Shown piece after piece: positions 1-13,672 of a DNA stretch of 64,000 nucleotides (its first letter is position 1; every line of letters starts with the position of its first letter). The translations under genes and the position numbers were made by a program. This DNA comes from Cardiocondyla obscurior (Eukaryota; Arthropoda; Insecta; Hymenoptera; Formicidae): NCBI RefSeq assembly GCF_019399895.1, contig NC_091865.1, forward strand, positions 4,345,001 through 4,409,000, given 5' to 3'. The notes under the pieces are model-generated. The model had not been told where the DNA came from, made no database searches, and saw only the letters and a program-made list of their open reading frames with translations.

Positions 1-3000
1 TTCGCCGCTCATGCCTAATTCAATTAATGAACAACGTAGCAGATTCTTCGAGTTTCACCGAGTATAAAGCCAAATTGTAATTGAAATTTGTGTGCGACGA
101 CGAACACAACGTAGGTTATAACCTAAGAATTTATCACTGAAACATTATTACTATAATATTACATTTTTTACATTATAAATATTAATATTTAGTATTTCTT
201 TTGTAGATTTTGCCAAACAAACCATTAATTATCATAAAGTCTGTTAAACATTCTAATGTAAAATCTTTTATTTCTCAAGATGAAAAAAAAGAAAAAAATT
301 AAGATATACCTACTATTTGTTGAGGCTCAGCGACTCGTATACGATAAAGTCAAAGTCTCTTTAAAGATTTTATTAGCGATATACTTGGTTGCAAAATATT
401 TTAAAATAAACGGAAATTTCTCTATACGTGATTAATTTCACGAACACTATGCAATTCGTTGAGGCAAATGAGTCTTAACGAGCGAAAGAGCGTCGCGCAC
501 ACAACTTATTACATGCAGCTAACATAATTTACACAGCCTTAGTATCGAGCTAGGTAAATTTTTCGTAATATAACCGAAGCCATTATAAGCTCGTTCTTGC
601 GTTGGAAGGATTAAATTCCATTACGGAATCCGTTGCTGTTTATCGATCTCTCGTCGGAGAGATCAAAGTGGATTGGTTAGGTACGACGCTCAAAGCGAAA
701 GCTGCCTTTATATTAAAACATATAACCAGACTAAAATTAATCGAAATTTACATTTAGTTACAAATTATACAACGTGAACGGTGCGCTATTGATTGCCTGT
801 AAATTAATGTTAATATATACTGGGACCAACGTCACTGTTTTGTCAAGCGGGTGACATTAGCTCGCCGTCGACAAATCAGAAGGCGTCACAGCGACGCGAG
901 TTAATTAAAACAAATAATTTAATTGCTCACAGCCAGTGAAAAAATAATTTTTATCCCGCGCGTTGTCGGGAACGCGGTAGAAATGTCCATAAACAACACT
1001 ATTTGTGCCGACACCCGAGAAGAGGAGGCACTCCCTTTTCATCTTTTTACAATATGATACGCAAACAGAACCACAGATGTTTTCTTCGAAAATACATTGG
1101 TTCATCATTTTATGTTTTATTTGTCGTTCGAAGAATATTCTAATATTAGATCTCGTATATTTCGGTGTGCCGCGCGCGATTTTCCGGTATCGATTTAACG
1201 TCTCACACGACGATTAATACCCCATGAAGCAATTATTGTCCAATTATCCTATAATTATTAGCTGATTATTCCGTAAATTGCTTTAAGCGCTTTCCTAACG
1301 CGTTGGCATTCGCGCGTGATTTTCGAACGGCGAGTTTTGAGTGGGTCGAAATAAATCAACTTGTATGTTCGATAGTATTGACAAGAAAATATAGCGCCTA
1401 GACAATGATTGATGCTGCGACTCGTAACCCCTCAGCTTTTTTAGGAATCGAGGTCAGAACGCCACATTCTTTCGTATGTCTCCGATACATCGCATGCAGC
1501 GGGGCATAGTTTGATATTATTTGTGCACTTGGCATATAGGTACGTATCGATCTCTGATCGTAACATTGCAGACACAGCGTATTTAAACTTTAATCGTGAA
1601 AATTGAATTTCGCTTTTAAAATAATTTAAAATAGTACTATCGTACTTTGTTCGTTTTAAATGAGAAGAAAACTTTAGTTCGTCTATTTATTACTTTCGCC
1701 GAACTAGAATCTTTTGAATTTTATCGATCCACCGAGAATTATGCACGCTTTTGAATAACGTTTATTGTTCGCATCAACTATTGGTATTCACAGGAGCGAG
1801 AGCGTAACAGTGGCCAGCGGAAAATGTAGGAGTAGAAATATATTAGAGGCGAGATCCGCTTTCCTGCAATCCGTTCTGCCAACTTATGTGAATTACTAAA
1901 TAAATCTTATTACCAATCACGTCGAAAAGTTTCCGTTCTTTCTTCGATCGCGGGCCATCCATTAAAAGTGTAACCTAACACAAATAACAAGAATAGTGGA
2001 AAAGTTAGGCGATAAATGGAGGTTTCAATTTGATTTAATTGCGCGCGACAGCCTTTTGGATAAGTTTCATCGTCAACGATTTCTAGCTAGCTATCATTAA
2101 TTATGGCCTTTTTCGTTCATTATATTTCTCGTTGAACATAATAAAACGCGACTGAAATAATTTCACCTTTCATCGATCAAACTCATATTACGTAATTCAA
2201 GGTACACCAACACAGGTGGAAAAATTGTAATTATCCTAGAGCGGCCCGGCAATCTTCTACTTTTGTAAAATTAAAAATTATATTTTTCTTATAGCGTTGC
2301 GCTTTGTTAGTAGCTCGCGAAATTATTAACGTCAATGACAAATAGGATACATCGCGACATTTCGAAACGAAGCCAATCAACATTCAATTTTAGCAACGAT
2401 TGACCTTACGATCAACTAGCAACTTCCAGCACGGTCTGGCTTTCCGACGTCACTCAATTTTCCGCTGACGAGATCCGCTCGGCGCGACTAGGAGGGCAGA
2501 AAATATTGTTTGGTGTCGGATCCACTGGTGCCAAGCAATTATTTGAGCCGAAAATATTACCCCTCCCCTCTGTCCGTTGATGTCACCGTGATCGAGCCTC
2601 GAAATACGTAATATTATTTATTTCCGATCGATATTTCTGCGATTCAGTAAAGTGCAAGAGAGTGAAAAAGAAATATTATACGAGAGATAATTTTTTCTCG
2701 GATAAATAACAAATATAAAGAATCTTAAACTCAAACTCACTTTGGATTGTATTATTATTTGCTAGCTTAAGAGGACGAGATAATTTTTTTAATTTTTACA
2801 AATTAATAAATTAATTGGAAAAAGAGAGAGAGAGAGAGAGAAAAAGATGGGAATGGATGAAACAAGGAATAGAATACGATTGTTACTAAACTGTTTTAAA
2901 CCCCGCTTCATCGCGATGAAGAAACTTTCTTGCAATTTGCCACCAGTTTCAATGAAGTTTCAATCACGAGGGGCGTAATTTCACCGTGGTTTTGAATGCC

Positions 3001-6000
3001 GCTTAATGACGAACACGATGTTTATCGACTCGACATTCGTGAAACTTACGTTTAAATTCAAAGCATAGCGAATTAATTTGAGAAAAGTTTTTATAAGAAC
3101 GAGTGCACGTTTCGCTCAACATTATTTGCTCTCTCCGCAATTAATTAACGTAATTAGCTTTTGTTATGCGAGGCGCCTTTACCCTTGCGCATATATATAT
3201 ATCTATCTGCATTTTGCCAACACATTATTATATTTAGTGATAATGCAAATGTCGTTTTATTTTTAAATGATGCATGTCACGCATGCATTTCACCATATGC
3301 CGTCATTGTGGAGACCACGGGGATACGTTTCTTTTGCATAAAGTCTTATGAATACAACTTTACCACAAAGTTACATTTAAAATTAGACATATATGTACAT
3401 GTGTATACATATATTTACATTTACTCCGACGACGCTCTTTCACAGAGGAAAATACCGTGCTATCCTTTGTTTTTTTTTCTTTTTTTTATTCCCCCGCAAA
3501 TCCAAGCAATAGGGAGGATCTCGTATTTTTGCACTGTTTTACGAGTGCGTTAAAAGCAGTGAGAAAAATGTTGCGAAATGCACAGTCGTTGGACGTGAAA
3601 ACTCTTGCGCCGAGTTAACGGCTTCTCGGTATGAAAATGCAGTTTCTGTATTTTCTGGAAGGCGGAAGGAACCAACGGAATGCGCGTACGGCTCCGAATA
3701 ATGACGCAGCTACGCGGCACAATTTCATGAAAATGCATACCAGACGCAGTACGAATACCACGCGTGCGATGCAATCGTATGCGGTCAGGGATTGTATCCC
3801 GCAGGAAAGTCAGAATCAGGATGCAATCGAAATAGGGCAAGAACGTTAAGCGCATTCGACGCGGCTGATTATTAATTTTATCAAACTTTTTATACGAAAT
3901 ACACACACGATGTTTTGGATCTCAAAGAGTCTCGTAATCTTCTCTGCGTTATGGCAGATATAATTTAATAATTATTTTCAATTTGAGAATAAAGATTATT
4001 TTTCTTAATAAAAGTAAAAAAAAAAAAAAAATTTGCAATTTCCTGTAGGAAAAAATTCCGTTTTGTCGATTTAATTGCGTTGCTACGGGAAATCCGACAT
4101 CCGAGATATTACCGATAACACGCGAGACGGAGGACTTTTGTCAACATTCATCAGGATGACGTCTACCCGGTTTGGTTGCCGAGTCAGAAGGTGTGGATTA
4201 AGAGTGAGTGACTGATGCAAACAGATCCTGATTTACAGGGATTTGCTTGGCTTTTGCGTTGGCGAAAGATATCCATAGATTCTGCGTCGCGGCAATTTGA
4301 TACGTAAATTATAAAATAACCATTGCAAAATTTAAAGAATCATTATAAACACAGAATTAAGCTTCATCTACTCTTTGCGGAAATAAAGAATTTTATATGG
4401 GAACATAATTGGGCAAAATATTGAAACAAGACGCTTGTTTGCAGTTAAGAAATAACGTAAATAGTTTTTATCGCTTCGCTAACACGCGTTTGAAATTAAA
4501 TGTAATTTTATGTAATGCAGCCGCTGAGAGTGCTGTTGCTCGCGTACGTGTGAAAACTATTTTAGAGATGTTACGTACAATAGCGAAGCACCTAACGACG
4601 CATTTGGCTATCTCGTCGAACATTGGGAACCGCGAGAACTATTCGGAGCAACTGTTTCAACGACCGCTGCGAGGGGCTTGGGAAATTAATGGAATCCTTG
4701 GTAGGACAGGATGTAACATGGCGCACAGGCATTCAGAATGTTACATATCGATGACGTTCTTGCGAAGCAGAGTAGCATTTCTCGAATGTAAGCTTAGATC
4801 ACCCCCGCTCATGATGAGTATATCGTCAAGTTTACGTCCAGTATTGCGTGTGACTTTTTTTCTTTTTTTTTTTTTCTTTAATAAACCCCAAACGAATAAT
4901 TTTTCATAAAAAAAATTATTAATTTCTATTTGAGTAGATCCTTGTTTTAGATTATTTGGTTGACAACGTATTATTTTAACGATACTTGTTCAAAGCACAG
5001 TCATCTCTTTTTTTATAATATTAATAGTTATTATTTTATCATTACGTCTTGATTGGATACATTAAAACTTTCTGTCAGCTAATGAATATAATATACAACT
5101 GCATTATGTAACTGCTTCGTCGAAGGAAAAACGCATAATGTTTAGTATTGTTCGTCGTAGTAATAAATCCGATTAAGCCCACGTAACAGTTAACAATGTA
5201 AAGGATTCAATGAGATTTTATTGATTCAGTTACCGGACCGAAGTCATTACACGCGTAAGGTATTTAATTTGCATTTTGATACTCCCTGGTTTAAGTCATT
5301 TAAACGGCCGGCCTTTAAAAACCGTCTCTTAATGCAAGTTATTTAATTCGTATCGATAAAACTTAATGCGATAACAGACAAGTTACTGCGCTTTGGTTAG
5401 TCCTACTTTTATTTAGCCAGGTCAACTTTAAATATTCCAACTCTTACTTATACTCAATTCTAGTTGATAACGTTGCTCTCAATAACGCCACTGCTTTCAT
5501 AACATTTTTCACTTATTCCGCATCCTGCTTTTGCTATTACAACTACATTTTCACCAGCAATGTTACGTTTATACACGATACATTGTCCAATAGCTTATTT
5601 TTTTTCTTTCAAATTTTTTTAACATGATATCGCGTTCAGAAAATATTTTTTTCAAAAAAAAAAATAATTTTTTAATATTTTTGAACATTAAAGAGAATAT
5701 AATTTTAATATACGTTGAGCAAACTTGCAATTTTTGTCGTGTAAAAATAAAAGAGTTAAACCATTTAAGTACGCATACACAGCATTTTTTCATAAGCTTG
5801 TTTAAAACTTCTGACTGAAAGTGTAAATTCCAGCTCAGCCATTAATCACCTATTGTTAATTGCATGTTTAATGTATGACCGGCTAAATGATTCACTTCAG
5901 AGATAATTTAACTGTACGAGGACAATTACAATCTCCACGTACAAAATCAATTTGTTTTACTTAAAAAATAAATTTTACAATCTCTATGAGAACACATTTA

Positions 6001-7739
6001 AACCCTCGTTTTATTTCACAGTTTTTAATTGGCACGCAAAATATTTTACGAATCAATTTTTTAACGTGCTGACAGGTCCATAACAAACTATTGAAATGAT
6101 TGATGACTTGGGCAAAATCGATTATAGGTACCAACGTGTTATTATGTCACGATAAAAAAAATGGATTTTTATAGGAGTTATGCGACCAATAGAAATAAAA
6201 ATAAAACGACATGGTATATCTTACAAGTGTTTTTCAATGGCAATTAAGATTTGCTTAAGAAATTAAGTCAATTGACATGATCCAGCTTTTCGCGGAGACA
6301 ATAGAGAGCATACATAATAAGGGGAAAAAAAAAAAAATATCTGAAAGCCAGGATTTTGCCAGATAGTTTCCGACGGGCGTAACGAATAAATCCGCGGTAA
6401 CAAATCGAGCAACTTTGTGAGTAACGAAGAGAGAAACTGGAAAGCTTAAAAGCCCTCGGCATAATCTTGATTCACGTTTGCCGACGGTATTCGAAAGATG
6501 CCGGCCTCTTTTTTTTTTTTTCAGCCAAAGACAAATGGCCAGTATGTGTGTGAAGTCATTCTTGAATTATTCATACAATTTCTACTGATGTTTCGAGAGT
6601 AAAATAAACAATACACCGGCGAAATTTCAAAGCGACCCGAAATGCAAAATTCAGGGTAGTATGTATACTGTATGTATTTCACTCTTGTTAAATGATCATT
6701 TTTAAGTGCAGACGTACGATAATATCTCGAAAAATTGAGCTGTTGCTTCATTAAGCGTTAAAAGTGAAAAATGCTTTCGCATAGAGTCGATGAAAGCGGA
6801 TGGTTCGAGTGTCGATGTAAATTATATTAATGACATTGCCGAAACTACGTATGTCTCGTTTTTATTACAAAATGTAGAGATTGCGAGATAACGCGAAAAT
6901 CCCCGTGAGCTGCACAGCAGCACGATAAAACGTATGAGCTTGCGGGAAGTAGACCTTCCCGTCAGTGAATATCGAACTAAAGCGCGATTTATATCACCGA
7001 AGGGGTTCGCCAAACAATCGAGATGAAGGAAGAAAAATTGGACGACGACGCTCGTTATTTTTTAGCGGAAAATCATCGTTTTATCCTCTTTTCACTTGTA
7101 AAATCATATTTTTCTTTAAATTACATTTTAAGAAATAACAAAGTTCGTTAATCGTTCGGAAATCTATCTTGGAAATAATTTAGCATATAATTGTTACCAA
7201 TTGTTGCCAAGACTTTGGTCAAAGGGTCTTACACAATCGTTCTTGCTACTATTATCTCCGCGACCAAGTCGTAAAGCGATAAGTACTTATGCGGTGTATA
7301 CGTATTATTGATCACTATAATTATAGACATAATGTCTATAGCTACGTATGATCGTATGCATAACTGTCCGATTATAACTATCCGATTATGCGCCTCGCAG
7401 GGAGACGTACTACGCGAACATGCTCAGTTTATACATTGCTTTTACAATTGATCATTTTTTTTTCTTTTTATTGTAACAGGAGACTCACATCGCTATTTAG
7501 TTTCTCTTGAATTTGTGATTTTTACTAGTTACTGATACAAAATTCAACCGTGTTTTTAATATAACATTAGGTATATAAAAGAAAATTAATATATCGTTTG
7601 GTATTAAAATTAATAATAGAAAGACCTCTGTTTTCAAGTGTTGCTTTTGTGAAATTTACATCGCGCGTAAGAATATAATAAACTTTGTATAGAAAAATGT
7701 ACGATATAAAGTCAAAATGATGTACGTAGATACAACAAC

Positions 7740-7767
7740 AAAAAAAAAAAAAAAAAAAAAAAAAAAA
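7740..7767. repeat. poly(A) tract
   Basis: About 28 consecutive A on the plus strand. No retrotransposon body or target duplication is obvious beside it. Confidence 0.9.
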
Positions 7768-8601
7768 GCAATGTATAAAATAAAAAAGAGATAGGTCACG
7801 CGGACGCGAGAGACCAAATAAAAGTACTGAAAAATAAGAGACAAAAGATGCTTCTGCGCGCATGGACCTACCCAGAAGTTCGATCAGCATCAACTACTCG
7901 GTAAACTTTCGTCCCGGGAATTTCGACGATGTAATAGAAGAAAAATCCGATATTTTCTCCAGAATATCCGATAATTTACGTTTACTCCTTTCTCTGTCTC
8001 AAACGCACAACTTTTCAATAACATTAAATTACTATTTCGGTAACGTCAAGGGTCATTTTTTTTGTCGGCTCGGTAGGTGACAATCGAGTTTATGCGCGTC
8101 TCAAGAAAGAGAAGACCGACATTCAGATTTCGCGGACGAGTATCCGTATCGGAAACACGAAACTTTCTTCTCTGACGACTAGATTAATGGCAAAGGCCTT
8201 TTGTTTTCCCTTCCGCGTTTTCCTGCACCAGGCGCTTTTACCTTCTTCACCCTGCATCGCGATCACTCGCATCTTTATTCAACTATCACAGCACATAGTA
8301 TTCGGTTACGTGTAAAAATAAATGTCCCGGGAATCCGACTTGAATAATCTAGAGCTCGCCACTCCCTCACACCCTCCCTTCATGCCCTTTGCGAAAAGGA
8401 AAAACTATTCGGTTTCCCGCTAAATTTTTATGAACTTTTAATAATATATTTGTGGAATCAAACATCTTTTTTTTTTTTTTTTTTCTTAAGTAACGAGAGG
8501 TACTTTATCTTCCTGTCTCAACGGTCACACTACATTTACTTTTATTTTCGCACTTTTCCCGAGAACGAACGAGCTCATTAGAGAAGCAAGGCATTTTCAC
8601 C

Positions 8602-8604
<3 letters not shown>

Positions 8605-8639
<35 letters not shown>
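8605..8639. repeat. poly(A) tract
   Basis: About 35 consecutive A, the longest homopolymer in the window. It may be the tail of an old retrocopy but no source gene is visible upstream. Confidence 0.9.
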
Positions 8640-8640
<1 letters not shown>

Positions 8641-9359
8641 AGGGTCTTTTAATCACCTGAATAAGAACGAGCTCATTGTGTATTCCGTACATCGTTTTTG
8701 TGTCTTTACGCACCTCCGTGAAAGGAAGACATCTTTATCTCGTTAAATTTTCACCGAACAATATTTCGTAGGTGTAAAACGTATCCCTGTAAAGTTTCTC
8801 ACGTTTCGATTACGCGATAAAGATTTTTCTAAAATTATATTCGCGTTTCTGCGAACCTATCGTTCAACGGAGGGAGTGATTTCCCTTCGCCGTTTAATTT
8901 CCTATCAGAAAATGTTATAGGTAAAACAATAAATTGTCTCTTTCGTTATCGGAAAAAGCACGAAAATGATCTTGTCGCAATATTCATTCTTCCTCTCACT
9001 TCTCCCCCCACCTTCCCCGCCCCGCTGCCGCAATTTCGCGAGATCGACTTTTTCTTTGCCTATTCTGCTCGCAACGACTCCGCGCGACGAATGCGAGTCA
9101 TCGACATTTCTCGCGGAAAAAGAACCTTTTCTTAAATATTATTTGCATATACAGACCATCAGTGTCAGCCGTGTAAGCACCGTGAGCTGTCACGCATTTC
9201 CGCAGCGCGTTTCCTTCACCGGAAGTCCTCCAGCTCGATAGAACAATAGAAGGCGGTCGCTTGCGGTCACAAGTTATCGCGGTGATCTTTAACGCAAATA
9301 GCGAGATAATTTAATTCTTCTCTCTATCTCTTCTCTTGTCAAATGTCAAAATAACGAGA

Positions 9360-9500
9360 GTTAACCTCAACAAACACCCCGATCGCGAAACAACCGTCGC
9401 GACGTCCGGCCACCAACTGTCGGCTGCGCCTCGATGGGACGTCGACGCGCCGCGACGCCCGAAGACGTCCGAGGACGTCCGACGCGACGCCTCCGTGTAA
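9360..9500. promoter_or_regulatory. CpG-rich patch with four GACGTC palindromes
   Basis: This patch is far richer in C, G and CpG than its surroundings. GACGTC, the core shared by ATF/CREB-type sites, occurs at 9401-9406, 9438-9443, 9464-9469 and 9474-9479. A promoter, enhancer or untranslated first exon of a gene outside the window would explain it, but no transcription unit is visible, so the role is inference. Confidence 0.3.
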
Positions 9501-11219
9501 AGCAATGTATAGCCCGTCGTTGAAAGTTTGCTGCAATTTCCTACGGACACCGTGTCGGAGAATTACGCCTTGTTAAGCCTGCAACTTTGCCACTCCGAGT
9601 AGAGAATCGTGGTTTCGTTGCTTACGCTAGAGCATCTTTAGAAAGATATGTTTGCGCCAAGTCAGGCTTGACTGGCGGCGACTTTCGAGCATCGAAGTCG
9701 CTGCAGTGTCAATATAATTTCTGACCAACGAGAAACCAGAAGCTCCTTTTTTCGACTGTTTTAATTATAGCTTTTTTTTTTCTCTTTTTTTTTAGTAATA
9801 ATATATAACGCTCATGTGGATGTGTTATGTAATATTTAATGCATTCACCGCGTTGTACTTTGAGAGAGAGAGAGTTACGTTTTAGAGTTAATGAGAAAAC
9901 TTTGCAGAGAGTTACGATCTTCCTTTCTTTGTTCAAGTAGCTAGAACTGTCATAATGCGAACTCGCGCACATTCGTCAATAGTAATGATCAATGATGAAT
10001 CAAATTCCCATCCTGCTCAGGACTTTAATCAACTTAATCGGCGATGATTATATCATGCTCAAATTATTTACTAGGTCATCAAACTTTAAAAACACTCTAT
10101 AATATAATGTAATATTTTGTGCATATACATATTTCTCTCACCTTCTTTTAACGAGACGAATAATACAATGCAAACATAATAGCTTTATACTTACGGTAAT
10201 GCTTGCAGTAATAACTTAGATTTTATTCACGACACGTTCTCTACATTAATTTCAGTGCAAATACAAGCTTTCCTTTAAGCTACAAATCTACTTTTTACAT
10301 AATACGAATTTAACAAATATTACTGCATACATAACGTGACGTTGAGTTTAATTATAGCAAGTAATGTAGAAATGAATTTAACGCGATATAATCTGCATAA
10401 TCAATGTTCTTCTCGTTCATTAATTTAAATGATGGAATATCAAAATCTGTAAAATTAGACATTTAACATTTCTGTACAGTTTTTTTGCGGGCAATTATTT
10501 TATGATAAACTCAAAAAAATTATATTATTTATCTTATAAATATAATATTCGTCCTACATGACAATATAAGACGATAAAAATCTTTGCTCTGTAATAAAAA
10601 TGTATATGTGATGCCACTAGAATATTTATAATAAATCAACATATTCTAAAAATTTGAAATCAATTTAATAGAGTATAATGATATTATATTTATACGATTA
10701 TTTAAATATTCCATCACGATCAAATTTTCTTTAGAAGAACAATCAATCTTTGGTATTTTTTAAATTTTAGAACATACTTGATATCGATATAATTTTAACC
10801 AATCCCGTTTAACTCGATGTATTTAGAACGACACGTAGCAACCAATCAGATTGCCCACTTTGCCTTTTACACTTCGTGCTCTACGCCACTCCATCTTATC
10901 TAAATACACCTTGTCAATTTAGTTATTTTCCATATTTATGAGCTGAAAAAAATTAGTAAATAGCCGTAAAGTACAATTAAGATGTCACAAGTTTGACAGA
11001 GAACAAGATGAAAGTTTCAAACGATGCTTCATAACCAATGTAGGCTATGGGATTAATGTTTTCAGAATGGTACCGCTAGTAGGAACGGCAAACGCGTCTT
11101 TCAGGTCTGCGAGAATGACTAAGCATATTTATCGGGAAAACGCAAAAGACAGAGGGATTCTGGCGTTTTCGAGGCTATTCTGCTCTCGGGCGTGAAAACC
11201 CATTGATTCGAGAATAGTT

Positions 11220-11806
11220 ATGGATGGAAAGAGATCGATTAAAATGGTATGTTCACTTTCTGTATCATGCCTCCTTCCGAGTACTTGGCAGATATTTAGA
11301 AAGATTAAAATCAGATTATTTATACAAGTTTTCCCTGTTAATTCGAATATCGTACCTTTATCGTTAAGTTGAGCATTATTTCATATAATATCTTTTAAAA
11401 ATTATTGAATTTTTATCAAGTATAACATTCCATTGTATAGGATCCGTTATCACCTGGCCCATGTCTAGACATTAGCGACGATGAGCTTGTCACGATTTCA
11501 GTACGAGACTTAAATAGACAGTTGAAATTACGTGGGCTGTCGAGAGAGGAGATTGTACGGATGAAGCAGCGAAGACGCACCTTAAAGAATAGAGGTTATG
11601 CAGCTAGTTGTCGCATAAAACGTATCGAGCAAAAAGATGAATTGGAGTCGGAAAAGACTCAGGAGTATCGCGACATGGAGACTATGCAGGAGGACAATAA
11701 TCGTATGAGGGAAGAGATAGAATCTTGGCATTCAAAGTATCAAGCGCTGAAAAAATTTGCACAAGAAAAGAAAATTATTATTCCACCAGACTTGGAAAAC
11801 ATATAA
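11220..11806 (+). CDS. maf-S: small Maf bZIP transcription factor
   Basis: Two coding exons, 11220-11246 and 11441-11806, joined in phase 0 give a 130-residue protein. Exon 1 encodes nine residues and ends at a GTATGT donor; exon 2 begins DPLSPGPCLDISDDELVTIS. The protein shows the Maf extended homology region, then the Maf-type basic region (RRRTLKNRGYAASCRIKR) and a leucine-zipper coiled coil, and it ends soon after the zipper. It lacks the acidic activation domain of large Mafs, so it is a small Maf. Such proteins dimerise in the nucleus with CNC factors (Cap'n'collar/Nrf2) on antioxidant-response elements, or act as repressive homodimers. CCAAT-like boxes lie upstream near 10800-10850. 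The stop is 277 bp from the stop of DNMT2 on the other strand (tail to tail). Confidence 0.93.
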
Positions 11807-12082
11807 AATGTTAGCTAATCATTCAACTATTATTTATATTTATATTAGACATAGATTTAAGATGAAATGGTTTGGTGAATTTTTTAATGGTGCAGTTATT
11901 ACTGCAAATTTCGTTTATTTTGTAGAAAAGGCTTTATTTTGTATGTATAAATTGGAAATCATTATTTTCTGTAATTTAAGTTATACAAATATAAAATATT
12001 TCCTGATTTAGCATGTAAAAATATACAATAGAAAATATTGTTTAAGTATCTAGTTACAGGATAATGAATGGCAATTTCACTT

Positions 12083-13261
12083 TTACATATATTCATTTTC
12101 AGTACACAATAAAAATATTAATCTGCTAATTACATGAACATTGATTGAATTTCCTAGCAGCCGGTATTTTTGTTTGTCTGTGACATGCTTTGGAAAATTA
12201 AAATCTTCTGGAAAACACATTAATCTACATACTTCTTTAGGTGAAAAAAACCTAAGCTTCAAATTGGATAAAATTTGCATTTGTTTGTCCAAGTCATTTT
12301 CGTGATTGCTTACTTCAGTATATTTTAGTCTGATTGTTTCTTCTGCAAATGGACAATATACAGATCCTGTACCTTCTGCATAATGACCATAGGCTTTGGT
12401 GAAACAACAGGAACCATTGCTATCAGATGTTCGAATATCCAACACCCAAGATCTCTTTTGTAATAATTTAGAAGGCAGCAAATATCTAGAGTCCTCAGTA
12501 TTTTCCAAAATATTATCCAATGTATAACATATTTTACCAGATCTTGGATTAATCTTACCTTTCTTTTCTGCTAATACCAAGTGCTTGCTTTTTGGTAGTA
12601 GCTTTAACAACTCTGATGATAAATTAGTCTCTAGAAAGGATTCTTCAAAACAGAATTTTAAATTATTCTTTTTTGCCAATAAATAATATCTGTGTCTGCT
12701 GTTTGGTATACCAAACTGACATGGACTTAATATTAATTCTTTATAAGAGTACCCACAACCTTCTATACAATCTATTAGTTTGTTCCTCATTCGAGACATT
12801 TCAAAACCTTTAACATTCTCAAGCAAGATATATTGTAAGTTTTTCAATTCTGGTATCAGGCTCAGAATATGTATCAAAGAGCAAGTTCTGTTGTCAAGGG
12901 CATCCTTCTTTAATCCCAATCTAGTAAAAGGCTGACATGGAGGACTCATAAGTATAACATCTACATTTAACTTGTTTAATTCCTGTGCAGTGATGGACTG
13001 AATATTTCTGTTCATAACAGCAGTTTTTGGAAAATTGTGATGGTAAACATCATTTGCAACAGGATTTATGTCGATTGCTGCAACGACTTCTGCCGCAACT
13101 CCACTCTCTAAAATAATGCAATGCATTTAAACAATAATTTATACGTTACTTTCGTATTAATAAACTCTAATGTTAATATTAAATTTATTATATGAGATAT
13201 TTTTACCGCGAAGCGCATAATGCATGCCACCAATGCCACTGTAAAGCTCCAGCACCCTCAT
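12083..13261 (-). CDS. TRDMT1: tRNA (cytosine-5)-methyltransferase DNMT2
   Basis: Coding exons on the minus strand are 13261-13207 and 13107-12083, giving 359 residues. The short first exon starts MRVLELYSGIGGMHYALR (SAM-binding motif I) and splices with phase 1 into ESGVAAEVVAAIDINPVAND. The catalytic motif IV PPCQPFTR, motif VI ENVKGFE, the DNMT2 family signature CFTKAYGHYAEGTGSV, the CFPEDF motif and the C-terminal GNSINV motif are all present, so the enzyme looks intact. The family methylates C38 of tRNA-Asp and related tRNAs with a DNA-methyltransferase fold; bulk DNA methylation is done by DNMT1/3, which are not here. Its start is about 410 bp from the DDA1 start on the opposite strand, suggesting a shared promoter. 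Confidence 0.96.
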
Positions 13262-13337
13262 AATTATCAATTACTCAAGACTAAAGAACAATTAACATAA
13301 AAAAAAAAAATTACAAATAACACATGGTACGTAAGTC

Positions 13338-13380
<43 letters not shown>

Positions 13381-13672
13381 GTATGAATGTATAGCGTGTA
13401 TGTCACACGCTCACAGACCTTGCGCAAATGCAGCATGTTCGTAAAGTTCGTATCGCTATGGGTTCACTTCTAATAATGCGTTCCACAACTCGTCGAGAAA
13501 TAGCTTATTAAATTGTGTGTTGCGAATATCTTCTTACTGAGAATGTTCTATGATTTTTTATAACGATGGTGGCGAGGTGGTGACTGCTTGGCTAGTGGTC
13601 TCGTATTATTTTAGTCGCTTAAAAGATTTATGTGAATTATTCGGAACTTTGCAGCCAAATTATCTACTTATA
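13262..13672. promoter_or_regulatory. divergent promoter region between DNMT2 and DDA1
   Basis: This 411-bp interval separates two start codons that point away from each other. It contains a (TA)n(TATG)n microsatellite at about 13341-13395 and otherwise no repeat. Both 5' untranslated regions must lie in it. A shared bidirectional promoter is inferred from spacing only. Confidence 0.5.
13341..13395. repeat. (TA)n/(TATG)n microsatellite
   Basis: Alternating TA repeats pass directly into TATG repeats, a compound microsatellite inside the DNMT2-DDA1 intergenic interval. Confidence 0.9.

Larger units (their letters stand above)
1..11219. other. long gene-free stretch, possibly intergenic or intron of a gene outside the window
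   Basis: I find no open reading frame in this stretch that resembles a known protein and no convincing chain of spliced exons. It contains homopolymer tracts (A runs at 7740-7767 and 8605-8639, T/A runs near 4015, 8470 and 9775), a short GA repeat near 2825-2841, and a CpG-rich patch at 9360-9500 described separately. Open frames of 60-166 codons exist here but have poly-Phe or poly-Lys ends from homopolymers and no recognisable motif. It could be upstream regulatory DNA or a large intron of a neighbouring gene. Confidence 0.5.

Noticed and set aside
3550..3906. 118-codon minus-strand open frame overlapping a plus-strand one
   Set aside because: Both frames are open in a GC-richer patch, neither shows a domain, and neither is flanked by exon-like signals.
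4409..4909. 166-codon open frame
   Set aside because: No motif, poly-Phe end from a T tract and no splice partner; I could not link it to any family.
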